The notes beneath the pieces are model-generated. The model saw only the letters and a program-made list of their open reading frames with translations, had not been told where the DNA came from and ran no database searches. The translations under genes and the position numbers were made by a program. DNA of 64,000 nt, from contig JBMONF010000032.1 of the NCBI GenBank assembly GCA_049323455.1, positions 1 through 64,000 on the forward strand. The letters run 5' to 3'. How positions within the stretch are numbered: the first letter of the stretch is position 1; every line of letters begins with the position of its first letter. Shown here one piece after another: positions 7,898 to 17,437 of the stretch. The stretch comes from Hypericibacter sp049323455. GTDB lineage: Bacteria > Pseudomonadota > Alphaproteobacteria > Dongiales > Dongiaceae.

Positions 7898-10800
7898 ATG
7901 ACACGCAAGATCCTCATCGCCTTCGCTGCCCTTCTCCTGCTGGCGGTCGCCGCCCTGCTGATCGGCCCCAGCTTCGTCGATTGGAACGTCTACAAGCAGC
8001 AGATCGAGGAGACGGCACACAAGGCCACGGGGCGCGATCTGCGCATCGACGGCGATATCTCGCTGGCGCTGCTGCCGGTCCCGAAGCTCTCGGTCAAGGG
8101 TGTGCGCTTCGCCAACGCCGAGGGTGCCAGCGCCCCGGACATGGCGACGATCGACGCGCTGGATGTGCAGGTGGCGCCGCTGCCGCTCTTGAGCGGCAAG
8201 ATCCAGGTCACCAGCCTCACCCTGGTCAAGCCGACCGTCCTTCTGGAAAGGCTCGCCGACGGGCGCGGCAATTGGCAGATCGGCCCGGCCGAGGGCGCCG
8301 CGGCGCCGGCACCGAGCGAGGCGGCGCGGGAAGGCGACAAAGGCGCCGGTGGCTTCGATCTCTCCTTCGATAGCGTGCGGATCGAGAACGGCACCTTCAT
8401 CTACCGCGACGCCGTGTCCGGCTCGGAGCAGAAGCTCGAGGCGCTCGACGCTCGCATCAAGGTGGGCTCGCTGCAGGGGCCCTTCGAGGCGAACGGGACC
8501 GCGACCTATCGCGGCATTCGGGCCCGGTTCGGGGTCGACGCCGGCATGCTCGCCGCTGGCCAGCCCGTGCCGGTCCGGCTGCTGCTTGGCGCGGGCGATC
8601 CCGAGGCGCGGATCGAGTTCGCGGGCACTGTGACGACGGACGAGGGCGGCCCGAGCCTTGCCGGCAAGCTCACGGGCGGCGGCGACAATCTCGGCGCCCT
8701 GCTCGATGCGCTGTCGGCCGGCGCCGGCGCCTCGCCGCTGGTGCAGCAGAAGTTCTCGATCGCGGCCGATGTCACCGGATCGGCGGCCGGCGGCGACGCC
8801 AGGAACCTCACCATCGCGCTGGGCGACCAGCAGGCCACCGGCGAAGCCTCGGTGACACGGGACGACACGATCAAGGCCAAGCTGGCGCTGTCGCTGCCGC
8901 AACTCGATCTCGACAAGCTGATCGCCGATGCCAAGACCGCGGGCGCCGGCGATGGCGGCCAAACGGAAACGGTGCCGGCCGAAGGCGCTGGCGCGCCGCC
9001 CGGCTTCGCGCTGCCGCAGAATGTCGCCGCCGATATCGATCTCGGCATCGAGGCCATCAGCTACAACGGCGGCGTGGTCAACAAGGCGCGCTTGGTGGCG
9101 GCGCTCGCCAACGGCGAGTTGTCCCTGACGCGATTCACCGCGACGCTGCCCGGCGGCTCGGATGTGGCGCTCGCCGGCAAGCTCGCGACGGTGGAGGGGC
9201 TGCCCAGCTTCGCCGGGACCCTGGAGCTGCATTCCGACAATCTGCGCGGCCTGCTCGAGTGGCTGAAGGTGGCGATGCCGGATGTGCCGCCGGACCGCCT
9301 GCGCAAGATGTCGCTGGCCTCGCGCGTCTCGGCGACGCCGAGCCAGGTTCAGATCGCCGAGATGGATCTGCGGCTGGATTCCTCGCGCATCGCCGGCGGC
9401 ATCGTGGTGGCGCTGCCGAACGGGCAGCGCAAAGTGCCCGGCCTCGGCATCGGGCTTGCGATCGACAAGCTCAACCTCGACGCCTACTTGCCCCCGAAGG
9501 CCCAGGGAACGGCGCCCGCGGCCGCGACACAGCCGACCCAGAACCAGGGGACCGGAACCCAGGGCGGCGCGGGCCAGGCGGGCGGTGGCCAGGGCGGCTC
9601 CACCGCCGATGCCGGCAAGAACGCCGGCCAGGACGGCGGCTTGCCGCTCGACGCCCTCAAGCCGCTCGCCGGCCTCAACGCCAATCTCGAGATCAAGGTC
9701 GGCAGCCTGACGCTGAACCGGCAGACGGCAAACGGCGTGCATCTCGATGCCACGTTGCAGGGCGGCGTCCTGACGCTCCGCGATCTCAGCGTGAAGGACT
9801 TCGCCGGCGGCTCGGGCAGCTTCTCCGGCACCGTGAACGATCTGGCCGGTACGCCGACGCTGGACAGCCAGTTCTCGCTCAAGGTGGCCGATGCGACCCG
9901 GGCGCTTCAGTTCGCAGGGCTGGAGAATCCGCCGAAGAAGCTCGGAAAGCTCGTTTTCGACGGCAAGCTCTCGGGCGGCGGTCAGCAGATCGCCTACGAC
10001 ATCTCGTTCGACGTCTCGGGCATCGGTGCGAGCGGAAAGGCGAAAGGCACCGCGAGCGGCCTCGGTGCCGGCATTCCGCGCATCGACAGCGATTTCACGC
10101 TCGCGGCCAAGAACGCCGGGCCGCTGCTCGAGCTCGCGGGCCTCGCCGGGGCCGCCGACGCGAAGCTCGGCGCGCTCGATTTTGCCGGCACGGCCAAGAG
10201 CGGCGGCGACCAGCTTACTTACAACGTCGCATTCGATCTCGCCGGCATCGGCGGCAAGGGCAGTGTCGAAGGCTCTGTCGCGGGGCTTCAGGGCACGCCG
10301 CAGGTGGATACGCGCATCGATCTGGCCGCCGACAAGCCGGCGGCGCTGCTGACGTTGCTCGGCATGGATGGGCCCACGGCGGCCAAGCTGGGCGCGCTCG
10401 CCCTCAAAGGCACGCTCCAGGGCAGCGCCGACGATATGGCGCTCGATCTGGCGCTGGACGGGCTCGGGGGCAGCGTCACCGCCAGGGGCACCGTCAAGGC
10501 CGTGGCAAAGCCGGCGAGCTTCGACTTGGCGCTCTCGGCCACCCATCCGGAGCTGCGTCAGCTCGCGGCCGCCTTCGTGCCCAAGGCCGCGCCGGGGCCC
10601 GAAAGCCTCGGACCCTTGACCTTCGCGGCCACCGCCACCGGCACGACCGAGGCGGCGAAGATCGCCAATCTGTCGCTGAAGATGGGGCCGAGCGACCTCG
10701 CTGGCAGCATCGACTACGCGGCTCCCGCCGGCGCGCGGCCGATGGTCACGGCGAACCTCACCAGCACGCTCTTCGATGTCTCGCCCTTCGTCGCGGCCCC

Positions 10801-12295
10801 GCAGGGCACGCAGAAGAAGAACGCACCCGCGGCCGAGCGCTGGTCGACCGAGCCGATGGATCTTTCGGCACTCGACGGCCTCGACGCCGATGTGACGGCC
10901 AAGATCCAGCGCTTTGTCATGAACGACACGCGCATCGACAACCTCGACGCGCATTTCCTGCTCAAGGACGGCACGCTCGCCATCGATCGCTTCACCGGCA
11001 ACACCTATGGCGGCACGGTCGACCTCGCCGGCACGCTCGCCAGCCGCGGCATACCGACCTTTAAGGGCCGCTTCTCGGGCACCAACCTCGACAGCAATGA
11101 GCTGATGGGCGGCGGCCTGCTGGCCGATCGCATCACGGGGCCGCTGACGGTCACGACCGACGTGACCGGCGCCGGCGCCTCGATGGCCGAGCTGGTCGGC
11201 AGCCTGAACGGCAACGGCAACCTGGCCGGCACCATCACGGTGCTGAGCAAGGTCGAGCAGACGGTCGGCTCGGTCGGGCTCAATCTGCTGGGCTCGCTGG
11301 CGCAGAAGAAGCTCGGCTCGGTCGGCACGCAGCTTCAGGGCCTGACCCAGGTCGCCGACGCCGCCTATCGCGCCTTCACCGGCGTGCCCAACAGCCTCAC
11401 CGGCGACTTTCAGATTCAAAACGGCCAGATCAAGACCGACAATCTGGCTCTTGCCAACGCGAACGCGCGCGCCTTGGCGCGAGGCACGGCCGATCTGCCC
11501 GCCTGGACGCTCGACCTCCTTGCCACGGTGTTCCGTGCGCCGGATTTGAATCAGCCCTTTCTGGAGCTGAGCCTCAACGGCGTGCTCGACTCGCCCAACA
11601 CCAAGTTCAAGGGCTTCCAGGGGGCCGCCGCGCCCGCTCCTGGCGACTTGCTGCAACAGGTGCTGCCCGATGCCACCGGCGGCGGCGATCAGCAGCAGCA
11701 GCAGCCGGGCGGCGGGTTCCTGCAGAAAATCCTTCCGGGCATGCTCGGCGAGCCGCCCGGCGGCGAATCGGGCGCCCCTGCACCGGCGCAACCGCCGAGC
11801 GGGGCTGAGCCCGGTGCCGCCGGCGTCGAGGCCCCCTCGACCGAAGCACCCCCGGCGCCGCCCGAACAGCCGGCTGCGCCATCACAACCGTCTGCGCCGG
11901 CCAGCGCGCCGCCGGCCGAGCCTGGCGCCGCCGGCGTCGAAGCCCCCTCGACCGAATTGCCGCCGGCACAGCCCGAGCAGCCGGCTGCGCCATCGCAGCC
12001 GTCCGAGACGCCGGCGGCACCGACCGGTACGCCGCCGGCCGAGCCGGGCACCACGGGCGTCGAGACGCCGCCAGCAGGAGCCGAATCCCCCGCGCCGGCC
12101 GATACCCAGCCGGCTCAGCCGTCTGCCACCGTCCCGCCGACGCCCACCGATACGCCGCCGACCGAGCCGGGCGCCAGCGGCGTCGGGCAGCCGGCGACGG
12201 ACCAGAACAGCACGCCATCCCCGGCCGGCCAGCAGGGCGGCGCCCTCAACAAATTGCTACAGGGAATTCTCCAGCAGCCCCAGCCGCAGCCGTAG
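7898..12295 (+). CDS. AsmA family protein, very large, with Pro/Ala/Glu-rich tail
   Basis: A 1465-aa AsmA-family protein anchored to the inner membrane by a single N-terminal segment (residues about 5-27) with the rest in the periplasm. The start shows the family pattern: hydrophobic anchor, then a conserved block with FVDWNVYK, ATGRDLRIDGDISL and LPVPKLSVKGV. The middle is repetitive beta-rich AsmA sequence with low-complexity linkers (a Gly/Gln/Thr segment near 540-570). The conserved AsmA C-terminal domain ends near residue 1230. The last 230 residues are a Pro/Ala/Glu-rich tail with imperfect tandem repeats. AsmA-like proteins are implicated in phospholipid transport between membranes and in outer-membrane assembly; the exact job here is unknown. 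It is much longer than E. coli AsmA (617 aa). Confidence 0.9.
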   Translation: MTRKILIAFAALLLLAVAALLIGPSFVDWNVYKQQIEETAHKATGRDLRIDGDISLALLPVPKLSVKGVRFANAEGASAPDMATIDALDVQVAPLPLLSGKIQVTSLTLVKPTVLLERLADGRGNWQIGPAEGAAAPAPSEAAREGDKGAGGFDLSFDSVRIENGTFIYRDAVSGSEQKLEALDARIKVGSLQGPFEANGTATYRGIRARFGVDAGMLAAGQPVPVRLLLGAGDPEARIEFAGTVTTDEGGPSLAGKLTGGGDNLGALLDALSAGAGASPLVQQKFSIAADVTGSAAGGDARNLTIALGDQQATGEASVTRDDTIKAKLALSLPQLDLDKLIADAKTAGAGDGGQTETVPAEGAGAPPGFALPQNVAADIDLGIEAISYNGGVVNKARLVAALANGELSLTRFTATLPGGSDVALAGKLATVEGLPSFAGTLELHSDNLRGLLEWLKVAMPDVPPDRLRKMSLASRVSATPSQVQIAEMDLRLDSSRIAGGIVVALPNGQRKVPGLGIGLAIDKLNLDAYLPPKAQGTAPAAATQPTQNQGTGTQGGAGQAGGGQGGSTADAGKNAGQDGGLPLDALKPLAGLNANLEIKVGSLTLNRQTANGVHLDATLQGGVLTLRDLSVKDFAGGSGSFSGTVNDLAGTPTLDSQFSLKVADATRALQFAGLENPPKKLGKLVFDGKLSGGGQQIAYDISFDVSGIGASGKAKGTASGLGAGIPRIDSDFTLAAKNAGPLLELAGLAGAADAKLGALDFAGTAKSGGDQLTYNVAFDLAGIGGKGSVEGSVAGLQGTPQVDTRIDLAADKPAALLTLLGMDGPTAAKLGALALKGTLQGSADDMALDLALDGLGGSVTARGTVKAVAKPASFDLALSATHPELRQLAAAFVPKAAPGPESLGPLTFAATATGTTEAAKIANLSLKMGPSDLAGSIDYAAPAGARPMVTANLTSTLFDVSPFVAAPQGTQKKNAPAAERWSTEPMDLSALDGLDADVTAKIQRFVMNDTRIDNLDAHFLLKDGTLAIDRFTGNTYGGTVDLAGTLASRGIPTFKGRFSGTNLDSNELMGGGLLADRITGPLTVTTDVTGAGASMAELVGSLNGNGNLAGTITVLSKVEQTVGSVGLNLLGSLAQKKLGSVGTQLQGLTQVADAAYRAFTGVPNSLTGDFQIQNGQIKTDNLALANANARALARGTADLPAWTLDLLATVFRAPDLNQPFLELSLNGVLDSPNTKFKGFQGAAAPAPGDLLQQVLPDATGGGDQQQQQPGGGFLQKILPGMLGEPPGGESGAPAPAQPPSGAEPGAAGVEAPSTEAPPAPPEQPAAPSQPSAPASAPPAEPGAAGVEAPSTELPPAQPEQPAAPSQPSETPAAPTGTPPAEPGTTGVETPPAGAESPAPADTQPAQPSATVPPTPTDTPPTEPGASGVGQPATDQNSTPSPAGQQGGALNKLLQGILQQPQPQP
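11807..12200 (+). repeat. Tandem coding repeats in the AsmA tail
   Basis: Four imperfect repeat units begin at 11807, 11918, 12041 and 12164, giving periods of 37, 41 and 41 codons. Each opens with a Glu-Pro-Gly-X-X-Gly-Val block, followed in most by Pro-rich sequence with PEQPAAPSQPS. The repeats are in frame and encode a probably unstructured, periplasm-spanning or wall-contacting tail. Confidence 0.7.
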
Positions 12296-12414
12296 CCGGC
12301 GACCGGACGGCGCGCAGCCCCCCGGTACTCTGCCGCGGCCGCGCGGCAGAGGCCCTTGACCTTGCCATGAAGGGAAGCCCCACCTCCATGACGCCACGAA
12401 TGGAGGAACCCGTC

Positions 12415-12621
12415 ATGATTCGGTTCAAGATCGAGACAATGACGTGCGGGCATTGCGCCAGCACGATCCGCACGGCGCTCGGCAAGCTGGCGCCACAGAC
12501 CCCCGTCGATATCGATCTGGAGCGCCGCGAGGTCACGGTGGAAGGCAATCTCGATACGGCCGCCGCCATGGCCGCGTTGAAAGCGGTCGGCTATGACGCG
12601 GTGCCGGTTCGCTCAGAATGA
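12415..12621 (+). CDS. Heavy-metal-associated (HMA) domain protein, CopZ-like copper chaperone
   Basis: A 68-aa single HMA domain with the metal-binding loop MTCGHC (residues about 9-14) and the ferredoxin-like beta-alpha-beta pattern ending in VGYDAVPV. Such proteins carry Cu(I) in the cytosol and hand it to copper exporters or regulators. The ATG at 12415 has GGAGGA 8 bases upstream and is preferred to the in-frame ATG at 12367. It is followed after 37 bases by a multicopper oxidase, so the two look like a small copper-homeostasis unit; no copper ATPase is adjacent. Confidence 0.85.
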   Translation: MIRFKIETMTCGHCASTIRTALGKLAPQTPVDIDLERREVTVEGNLDTAAAMAALKAVGYDAVPVRSE

Positions 12622-12658
12622 CGCTCTCGGACTCCAACGAAACGACAGGAACAAAGCC

Positions 12659-14137
12659 ATGATCACGCTGTCACGTCGTCAGCTTCTGGCCGGTGCAGGT
12701 GCTGCCGCGCTCGTCACAGCCACCGCACCGCTCGGGCCCCGGGCGCGGGCCGAGGATATGACCGTTCTCAGGGCCGAGACCCGCCAGATCGAGGTCGCCG
12801 GCCGGCCAGCGACCGTGTTCGGCCTTCGGCAGCCGGACGGGCGGCCGGGTTTGACCACCGTCGTCGGCCGCGACTTCGCCGTGCGGCTGGAGAACCGGCT
12901 CGCCGAATCCACGGTGATCCATTGGCATGGCCTGACCCCGCCCTGGCGACTGGACGGCGTGCCCGGTCTATCGCAGGAACCGCTCGAACCCGGTGCTGCA
13001 CAGGACTATCGATTCCCGCTGCAGCATCCCGGGACTTATTGGATGCATTCGCACCACGGGCTGCAGGAGCAGGCGCTGCTGGCAGCACCGCTCATCGTCG
13101 CCGCTGCCGAGCCGAAGGACGAGCAGGAGGTGGTGCTGCTCATCCATGACTTCTCCTTCAAGCCCGCCGACGAGATTCTGGCCGGCCTCAAGGCCGCCAG
13201 CGGTCATGCCGCCGCAGGCTCAGACACGAACATGTCGAACATGGACATGTCGAACATGACGGGAATGGACATGGCCGGCATGAACCACGGTGCGATGCCG
13301 GGCATGGGCGAAACCATGGGCACAGGCGCCGAGGACATCAACGACATCGAGTACGACGCCTATCTCGTGAACGACCGCACGCTCGACGATCCCGAGGTGG
13401 TCCCGGTCGAGCGCGGCGGCACGGTTCGCTTGCGCATCATCAATGGCGCCACGGCGACCGCCTTCACCATCGATCTCGGCGCGATCGAGGGCGAGCTCGT
13501 CGCGGTCGACGGCCAGCCGGTCCAGCCGGTCAAGGGGGCGCGCTTTCCGATCTCGATGGGCCAGAGGCTCGATATCCTGCTGCAAGTGCCGAAGGACGCC
13601 GGCGCGCTGCCGATCCTGGCGCTGCGCGAGGGGGAGGAGCAGCGCACCGGCATGGTGCTTCAGCCGAAGGGTGCGCCCGTGACGAAGCTTGGCTCCGTCG
13701 GCGAGCGCGAGGGTCCCATTCTCGACCTGATGCTGGAGCGGTCCTTGCGGGCGTTGGAGCCGCTGGCGCCGCGTCCTGCGGACCGGACGGTCGGGCTCGA
13801 TCTCGTCGGCAACATGACGGCCTATGCCTGGGGCCTCAAGGCCACCACCGGCGACGGGCCGATTCCGGTCAAGGCGGGCGAGCGCGTCGAGGTGACGATG
13901 GGCAACAGCTCGATGATGGCGCATCCCATGCATCTGCACGGCCATCGCTTTCAGGTCGTCGCCATCGACGGCGAGCGCTTTGCGGGCGCCATGCGCGACA
14001 CCGTGCTGGTGCCGCCGCGCAAGACCGTCACCATCGCGTTCGATGCCGACAATCCCGGCCGCTGGGCCTTCCACTGCCACCACCTCTACCACGCGGAGGC
14101 CGGCATGATGACGACGGTGGCCTACGAGGGCGTGTAG
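12659..14137 (+). CDS. Multicopper oxidase, Tat-exported, methionine-rich
   Basis: A 492-aa multicopper oxidase, probably oxidising Cu(I) or another reductant in the periplasm. The N-terminus has a twin-arginine signal (SRRQLL, residues 5-10, then a hydrophobic stretch and ARA cleavage region). All copper sites are visible: VIHWHGL, YWMHSHHG, HPMHLHGHRF and the C-terminal FHCHHLYHAEAGMM, with the T1 Cys, His and Met. Between residues about 192 and 222 is a Met/His-rich segment (NMSNMDMSNMTGMDMAGMNH) like the Cu(I)-binding insert of CueO/CopA-type enzymes. It sits directly after the CopZ-like gene. Shorter than classical CopA (about 600 aa), so closer in size to CumA/CueO. Confidence 0.9.
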   Translation: MITLSRRQLLAGAGAAALVTATAPLGPRARAEDMTVLRAETRQIEVAGRPATVFGLRQPDGRPGLTTVVGRDFAVRLENRLAESTVIHWHGLTPPWRLDGVPGLSQEPLEPGAAQDYRFPLQHPGTYWMHSHHGLQEQALLAAPLIVAAAEPKDEQEVVLLIHDFSFKPADEILAGLKAASGHAAAGSDTNMSNMDMSNMTGMDMAGMNHGAMPGMGETMGTGAEDINDIEYDAYLVNDRTLDDPEVVPVERGGTVRLRIINGATATAFTIDLGAIEGELVAVDGQPVQPVKGARFPISMGQRLDILLQVPKDAGALPILALREGEEQRTGMVLQPKGAPVTKLGSVGEREGPILDLMLERSLRALEPLAPRPADRTVGLDLVGNMTAYAWGLKATTGDGPIPVKAGERVEVTMGNSSMMAHPMHLHGHRFQVVAIDGERFAGAMRDTVLVPPRKTVTIAFDADNPGRWAFHCHHLYHAEAGMMTTVAYEGV

Positions 14138-14263
14138 CGGCGTCTCGGAAGGTCGATCGATCGGGCCGATCAGGCGGGCGGACGCGACGGGAGATTTGCG
14201 TTCGGGAGGCGGTTGAGCGAATAATTTCTCGCGGGACCCGATCGGCCAAACCCGAGAGCGCCC

Positions 14264-15247
14264 ATGCGCGCCATGATGCTTCACGCGGCCCACGAGCCGC
14301 TGCGGCTCGAAGAGCGGGCGCCGCCCGCGCCGGGCCCGCAGGACGTGTTGATCCGCGTGCATGCCTGCGGCGTCTGCCGCACCGATCTCCACATCGTCGA
14401 CGGCGAGCTCGCGTCCCCGAAGCTGCCGCTCGTGCCGGGCCACGAGATCGTCGGCACGGTGGCGGCGGTCGGGGCGGAGGTCGAGCGGCTTCGCGTCGGC
14501 GACCGGGTCGGCGTGCCATGGCTCGGCTGGACCTGCGGCGCTTGCGTCTATTGCCGGACGGGACGCGAGAATCTTTGCGCCCGCGCCCGTTTCACCGGCT
14601 ACCAGATCGACGGCGGCTATGCCGAATGCACGGTGGCGAACGAGCGGTTCTGCTTTCCCATCCCGCCCGGCTTCGGCGATGTCGAGGCGGCACCGCTCTT
14701 GTGCGCCGGGCTCATCGGCTATCGCGCGCTCAGGCTCGCGGGCGATGCGGAGCGTCTGGGGCTCTACGGCTTCGGCGCCGCCGCCCACATCGCGGTGCAG
14801 GTGGCGCGCCATCGCGGCCAGCGGGTCTTCGCTTTCACCAAGCCCGGCGACGCCGTCGGCCAGGCCTTCGCCCGGCAGCTCGGCGCCCAATGGGCCGGTG
14901 GCTCCGACGCGTTGCCGCCCGAGCCGCTCGACGCCGCGCTCATCTTCGCGCCGGTCGGTGCGCTCGTCCCGGCCGCGCTGGCCGCCACCGCCAAAGGCGG
15001 CACGGTGGTCTGCGCCGGAATCCACATGAGCGATATACCGGGCTTTCCTTACAGGCTCTTGTGGGAGGAGCGGGTGGTGCGCTCGGTCGCCAACCTGACG
15101 CGGCGCGACGGCGAGGAATTTCTCGCCATCGCTGCGCAGGTCCCGGTGCGCATCACGGCAACGCCCTTTCCATTGACCGCGGCCAACGAGGCGCTGGCGC
15201 GCTTGCGCGAAGGCCGCATCGAGGGCGCGGCCGTGCTGGTGCCGTGA
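14264..15247 (+). CDS. Zinc-dependent alcohol dehydrogenase (AdhA-type MDR)
   Basis: A 327-aa medium-chain dehydrogenase/reductase. Catalytic zinc ligands appear as HACGVCRTDLH (Cys near 38) and GHEIVGTV (His-Glu near 64-65), and structural zinc Cys residues as CGACVYCRTGRENLC (about 93-107). The nucleotide-binding fold carries GLYGFGAAAH. The sequence follows the branch of alcohol dehydrogenases whose genes are often annotated as adhA-like; the alcohol or aldehyde substrate is not known. It has its own 126-bp upstream gap after the multicopper oxidase and is followed by a palindromic repeat. Confidence 0.88.
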   Translation: MRAMMLHAAHEPLRLEERAPPAPGPQDVLIRVHACGVCRTDLHIVDGELASPKLPLVPGHEIVGTVAAVGAEVERLRVGDRVGVPWLGWTCGACVYCRTGRENLCARARFTGYQIDGGYAECTVANERFCFPIPPGFGDVEAAPLLCAGLIGYRALRLAGDAERLGLYGFGAAAHIAVQVARHRGQRVFAFTKPGDAVGQAFARQLGAQWAGGSDALPPEPLDAALIFAPVGALVPAALAATAKGGTVVCAGIHMSDIPGFPYRLLWEERVVRSVANLTRRDGEEFLAIAAQVPVRITATPFPLTAANEALARLREGRIEGAAVLVP

Positions 15248-15274
15248 AGCGCTCCCGTTCGGGCCGGCGCGAGG

Positions 15275-15373
15275 CTCCCTCACCCAGCTTCGGGTAGGCT
15301 CGGCTTTGAGCCTCGCCAACCCTTCGCAGCCCTCTCCCCCACTTCGCGGGGGAGAGGGAAGGGTGAGGGGGTG
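15275..15373. repeat. Dispersed palindromic element, full copy, inverted
   Basis: This is the same family as 4005-4093 in the opposite orientation: CTCCCTCACCCAGCTTCGGG, a GAGCCTCGCC block, then CTCTCCCCCACTTCGCGGGG and GAGAGGGAAGGGTGAGGGGG. It fills the gap between the alcohol dehydrogenase and the convergent RHH gene, where it may also act as a bidirectional transcript end. Confidence 0.75.
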
Positions 15374-15402
15374 TCCCGCTCGATTCCAAGTGTCCGAGCA
15401 GA

Positions 15403-15633
15403 TTATTTGCGGCCGCGTTCGCCGGCCGTTTCTTCCAACACGAACACGCGCACCGCACTCGACAGATTGCTGGCGGCGGTTTCCTGTTCGCCGCGAGCCC
15501 GGTCGATCGCCTCGATCAGCGCGCTGACCGAGAGGCCACGGGCTCGCGCGATGGCCTGCAGTCGGCGCCAGAAGGCGTCCTCGAGCGTGAGGCTGGTGCG
15601 ATGGCCGGCGATGGCGACGGAATGCTTGCGCAT
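15403..15633 (-). CDS. Ribbon-helix-helix domain protein (RHH_4)
   Basis: A 76-aa protein of the alphaproteobacterial RHH_4 type. KHSVAIAGHRTSLTLEDAFW forms the strand that would contact DNA or mediate dimers, followed by two helices (LQAIARARGLSVSALIEAID) and a conserved NLSSAVRVFVLE end. Members are presumed DNA-binding regulators, but targets are not established. The ATG at 15633 matches the usual family start; an in-frame ATG at 15672 adds 13 non-conserved residues and cannot be excluded. Confidence 0.8.
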   Translation of the reverse strand: MRKHSVAIAGHRTSLTLEDAFWRRLQAIARARGLSVSALIEAIDRARGEQETAASNLSSAVRVFVLEETAGERGRK

Positions 15634-15730
15634 CGCACTGCCGCGCAAGGTGCCGGGTGTCGTGGCGGTCATGACCGGGCGCATGCTCTCGCAAGAGCGG
15701 AAGCCGCTCCGCCGGAACCGAAAAGCCTTT

Positions 15731-15834
15731 CGTCGCCCCCGCGAAGGCGGGGGCCCATGAACACCCATGTCGCCGTCGAGTCTTCGTTGTTGCAGCCTGT
15801 GTTCATGGATGCCCGCCTCCGCGGGCATGACGAA
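15731..15834. repeat. Inverted pair of palindromic elements (GCGGGCATCCATGAACAC family)
   Basis: Two related units face each other: CGTCGCCCCCGCGAAGGCGG with CCATGAACAC on the left, and GTGTTCATGG with GCCCGCCTCCGCGGGCATGA on the right. The outer ends and the GTGTTCATGG core are reverse complements. It lies between the RHH gene and fumC. Confidence 0.7.
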
Positions 15835-15900
15835 AGAAAGGCTCAAAGCGCTACGGCAACCGGAGCGGAATCCGCGTTGGATCGAGATGGTGGCGAAGCC

Positions 15901-17301
15901 TCACCGCGGGCCCAGCATGTCCTCGGGCCGCACCCATTTGTCGAATTGCTCGGAGGACAGGAGCTTCAGGGCGAGCGCGGCCTCGCGCAGGCTCAAACCC
16001 TCCTTGTGCGCTTTCTTCGCCACCTTGGCCGCGTTGTCGTAGCCGATATGCGGATTGAGCGCCGTCACCAGCATCAGCGACTGCTCGAGCTGCTGCTTGA
16101 TGCGCGTCCTGTTGGGCTCGATGCCGGCCACGCAGTTGTCGGTGAAGCTCAAGCAGGCGTCGGCGATGAGGCGGCCCGACTGCAGCAGGTTGTGGATGAT
16201 GACGGGCTTGAAGACATTGAGCTCGAGATGGCCGTTGCTGCCGGCGACCGTGACGGCGACATGGTTGCCCATCACCTGCGCCGCCACCATGGTGAGCGCC
16301 TCGGCCTGCGTCGGGTTGACCTTGCCCGGCATGATCGAGGAGCCGGGCTCGTTCTCCGGCAACAGGATCTCGCCGATTCCGGAGCGCGGCCCGGAGCCCA
16401 GGAGCCGCACGTCGTTGGCGATCTTCATGAGCGAGCAGGCGAGCACGTTGTAGGCGCCCGAGAGCTCCACCATCGCGTCGTGCGCCGCCAGCGCCTCGAA
16501 CTTGTTCTTGGCCGGCTCGAACGGCAGCTTGGTCAGCGTCTTGAGCTCCTCGGCGAAGGCCTTGTCGAAGCCCTTGGCGGCGTTGAGGCCTGTGCCCACG
16601 GCGGTGCCGCCCTGCGCCACCTGGTAGAGGCGGGGCAGGCAGGCCTTCACGCGGTCGACGCCGTTGCGGATCTGCTGGGCATAGCCGGAAAACTCCTGGC
16701 CCAGCGTGACCGGTGTCGCGTCCTGCAGGTGGGTGCGGCCGATCTTGATGATCTTGGCGAACTGCTTGGCCTTCTTCTCGAGCGCGGCCGCGAGGTGATC
16801 CAGCGCCGGCAGCACCGCATCGTGCACCTGCCGGACCGCGGCGATGTGCATCGCGGTCGGGAAGCTGTCGTTCGAGGACTGGCCGTAATTGACCTGGTCG
16901 TTCGGGTGGATCGGCTTCTTGTCGCCCCGCCGGCCGCCCAGCATCTCGTTGGCACGGTTGGCGATGACCTCGTTGGCGTTCATGTTGGTCTGGGTGCCGG
17001 AGCCGGTCTGCCACACCACCAGGGGAAAGTGATCGTCGAGCTCGCCCGCCGCCACCTCGGCCGCCGCCGCGGCGACGGCCTTGCCCAGCTTCTTGTCGAG
17101 CTTGCCGAGCTTCATGTTGGCCAGCGCCGCCGCCTGCTTGAGCAGGCCGTAGGCGTGGATCAGCTCCAGCGGCATGCGCTGGCCGCCGATGCGGAAATTC
17201 TCGAGCGAGCGCTGGGTCTGGGCGCCCCACAGGCGGTCGTCGGGCACGGCCACGGCACCCATCGAATCGCTTTCCATGCGGGTCTTGCGCTCGGACGTCA
17301 T
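15901..17301 (-). CDS. fumC: Class II fumarate hydratase
   Basis: A 466-aa cytosolic class II fumarase that interconverts fumarate and L-malate in the TCA cycle. Visible motifs are GSGTQTNMNANEV (B-site/active-site region, about 110), QSSNDSFPTAMH (about 150), GRTHLQDATPVTLGQE and the superfamily signature GSSIMPGKVNP (about 330). Length is normal for FumC. The ATG at 17301 has AAGGAG just upstream and fits the family start; the frame is open further upstream into arginine-rich non-conserved sequence. It is last in a minus-strand row after the TfoX-N gene with a 136-bp gap that could hold its own promoter. Confidence 0.95.
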   Translation of the reverse strand: MTSERKTRMESDSMGAVAVPDDRLWGAQTQRSLENFRIGGQRMPLELIHAYGLLKQAAALANMKLGKLDKKLGKAVAAAAAEVAAGELDDHFPLVVWQTGSGTQTNMNANEVIANRANEMLGGRRGDKKPIHPNDQVNYGQSSNDSFPTAMHIAAVRQVHDAVLPALDHLAAALEKKAKQFAKIIKIGRTHLQDATPVTLGQEFSGYAQQIRNGVDRVKACLPRLYQVAQGGTAVGTGLNAAKGFDKAFAEELKTLTKLPFEPAKNKFEALAAHDAMVELSGAYNVLACSLMKIANDVRLLGSGPRSGIGEILLPENEPGSSIMPGKVNPTQAEALTMVAAQVMGNHVAVTVAGSNGHLELNVFKPVIIHNLLQSGRLIADACLSFTDNCVAGIEPNRTRIKQQLEQSLMLVTALNPHIGYDNAAKVAKKAHKEGLSLREAALALKLLSSEQFDKWVRPEDMLGPR

Positions 17302-17437
17302 CGGACACTCCTTTGCGAGGAAGGACAGGCGGGACGAGGCCGGGTCGCGGGGGAAGAGGCCCCCCGAGGCCGCGCGGCATCCTTCTAGCGGCAATCGGCG
17401 GCGGGGAAAAGGCCGGGACCGGGAGCGACGGGCCGCC

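Noticed and set aside
7748..11791. Very long open frame on the minus strand opposite the AsmA gene
   Set aside because: It is antisense to a clear AsmA protein and has an Arg/Gly/His-rich chance composition typical of high-GC shadows; only the DUF4169 segment at 7541-7747 is real.
13220..15694. Long minus-strand frame across the multicopper oxidase and alcohol dehydrogenase
   Set aside because: The plus-strand genes have complete family motifs; the opposite frame shows no domain and biased composition.
15275..15834. Possible CRISPR array because of clustered repeats
   Set aside because: The repeats are palindromic elements of two different families without regular spacers, and no cas gene is present.
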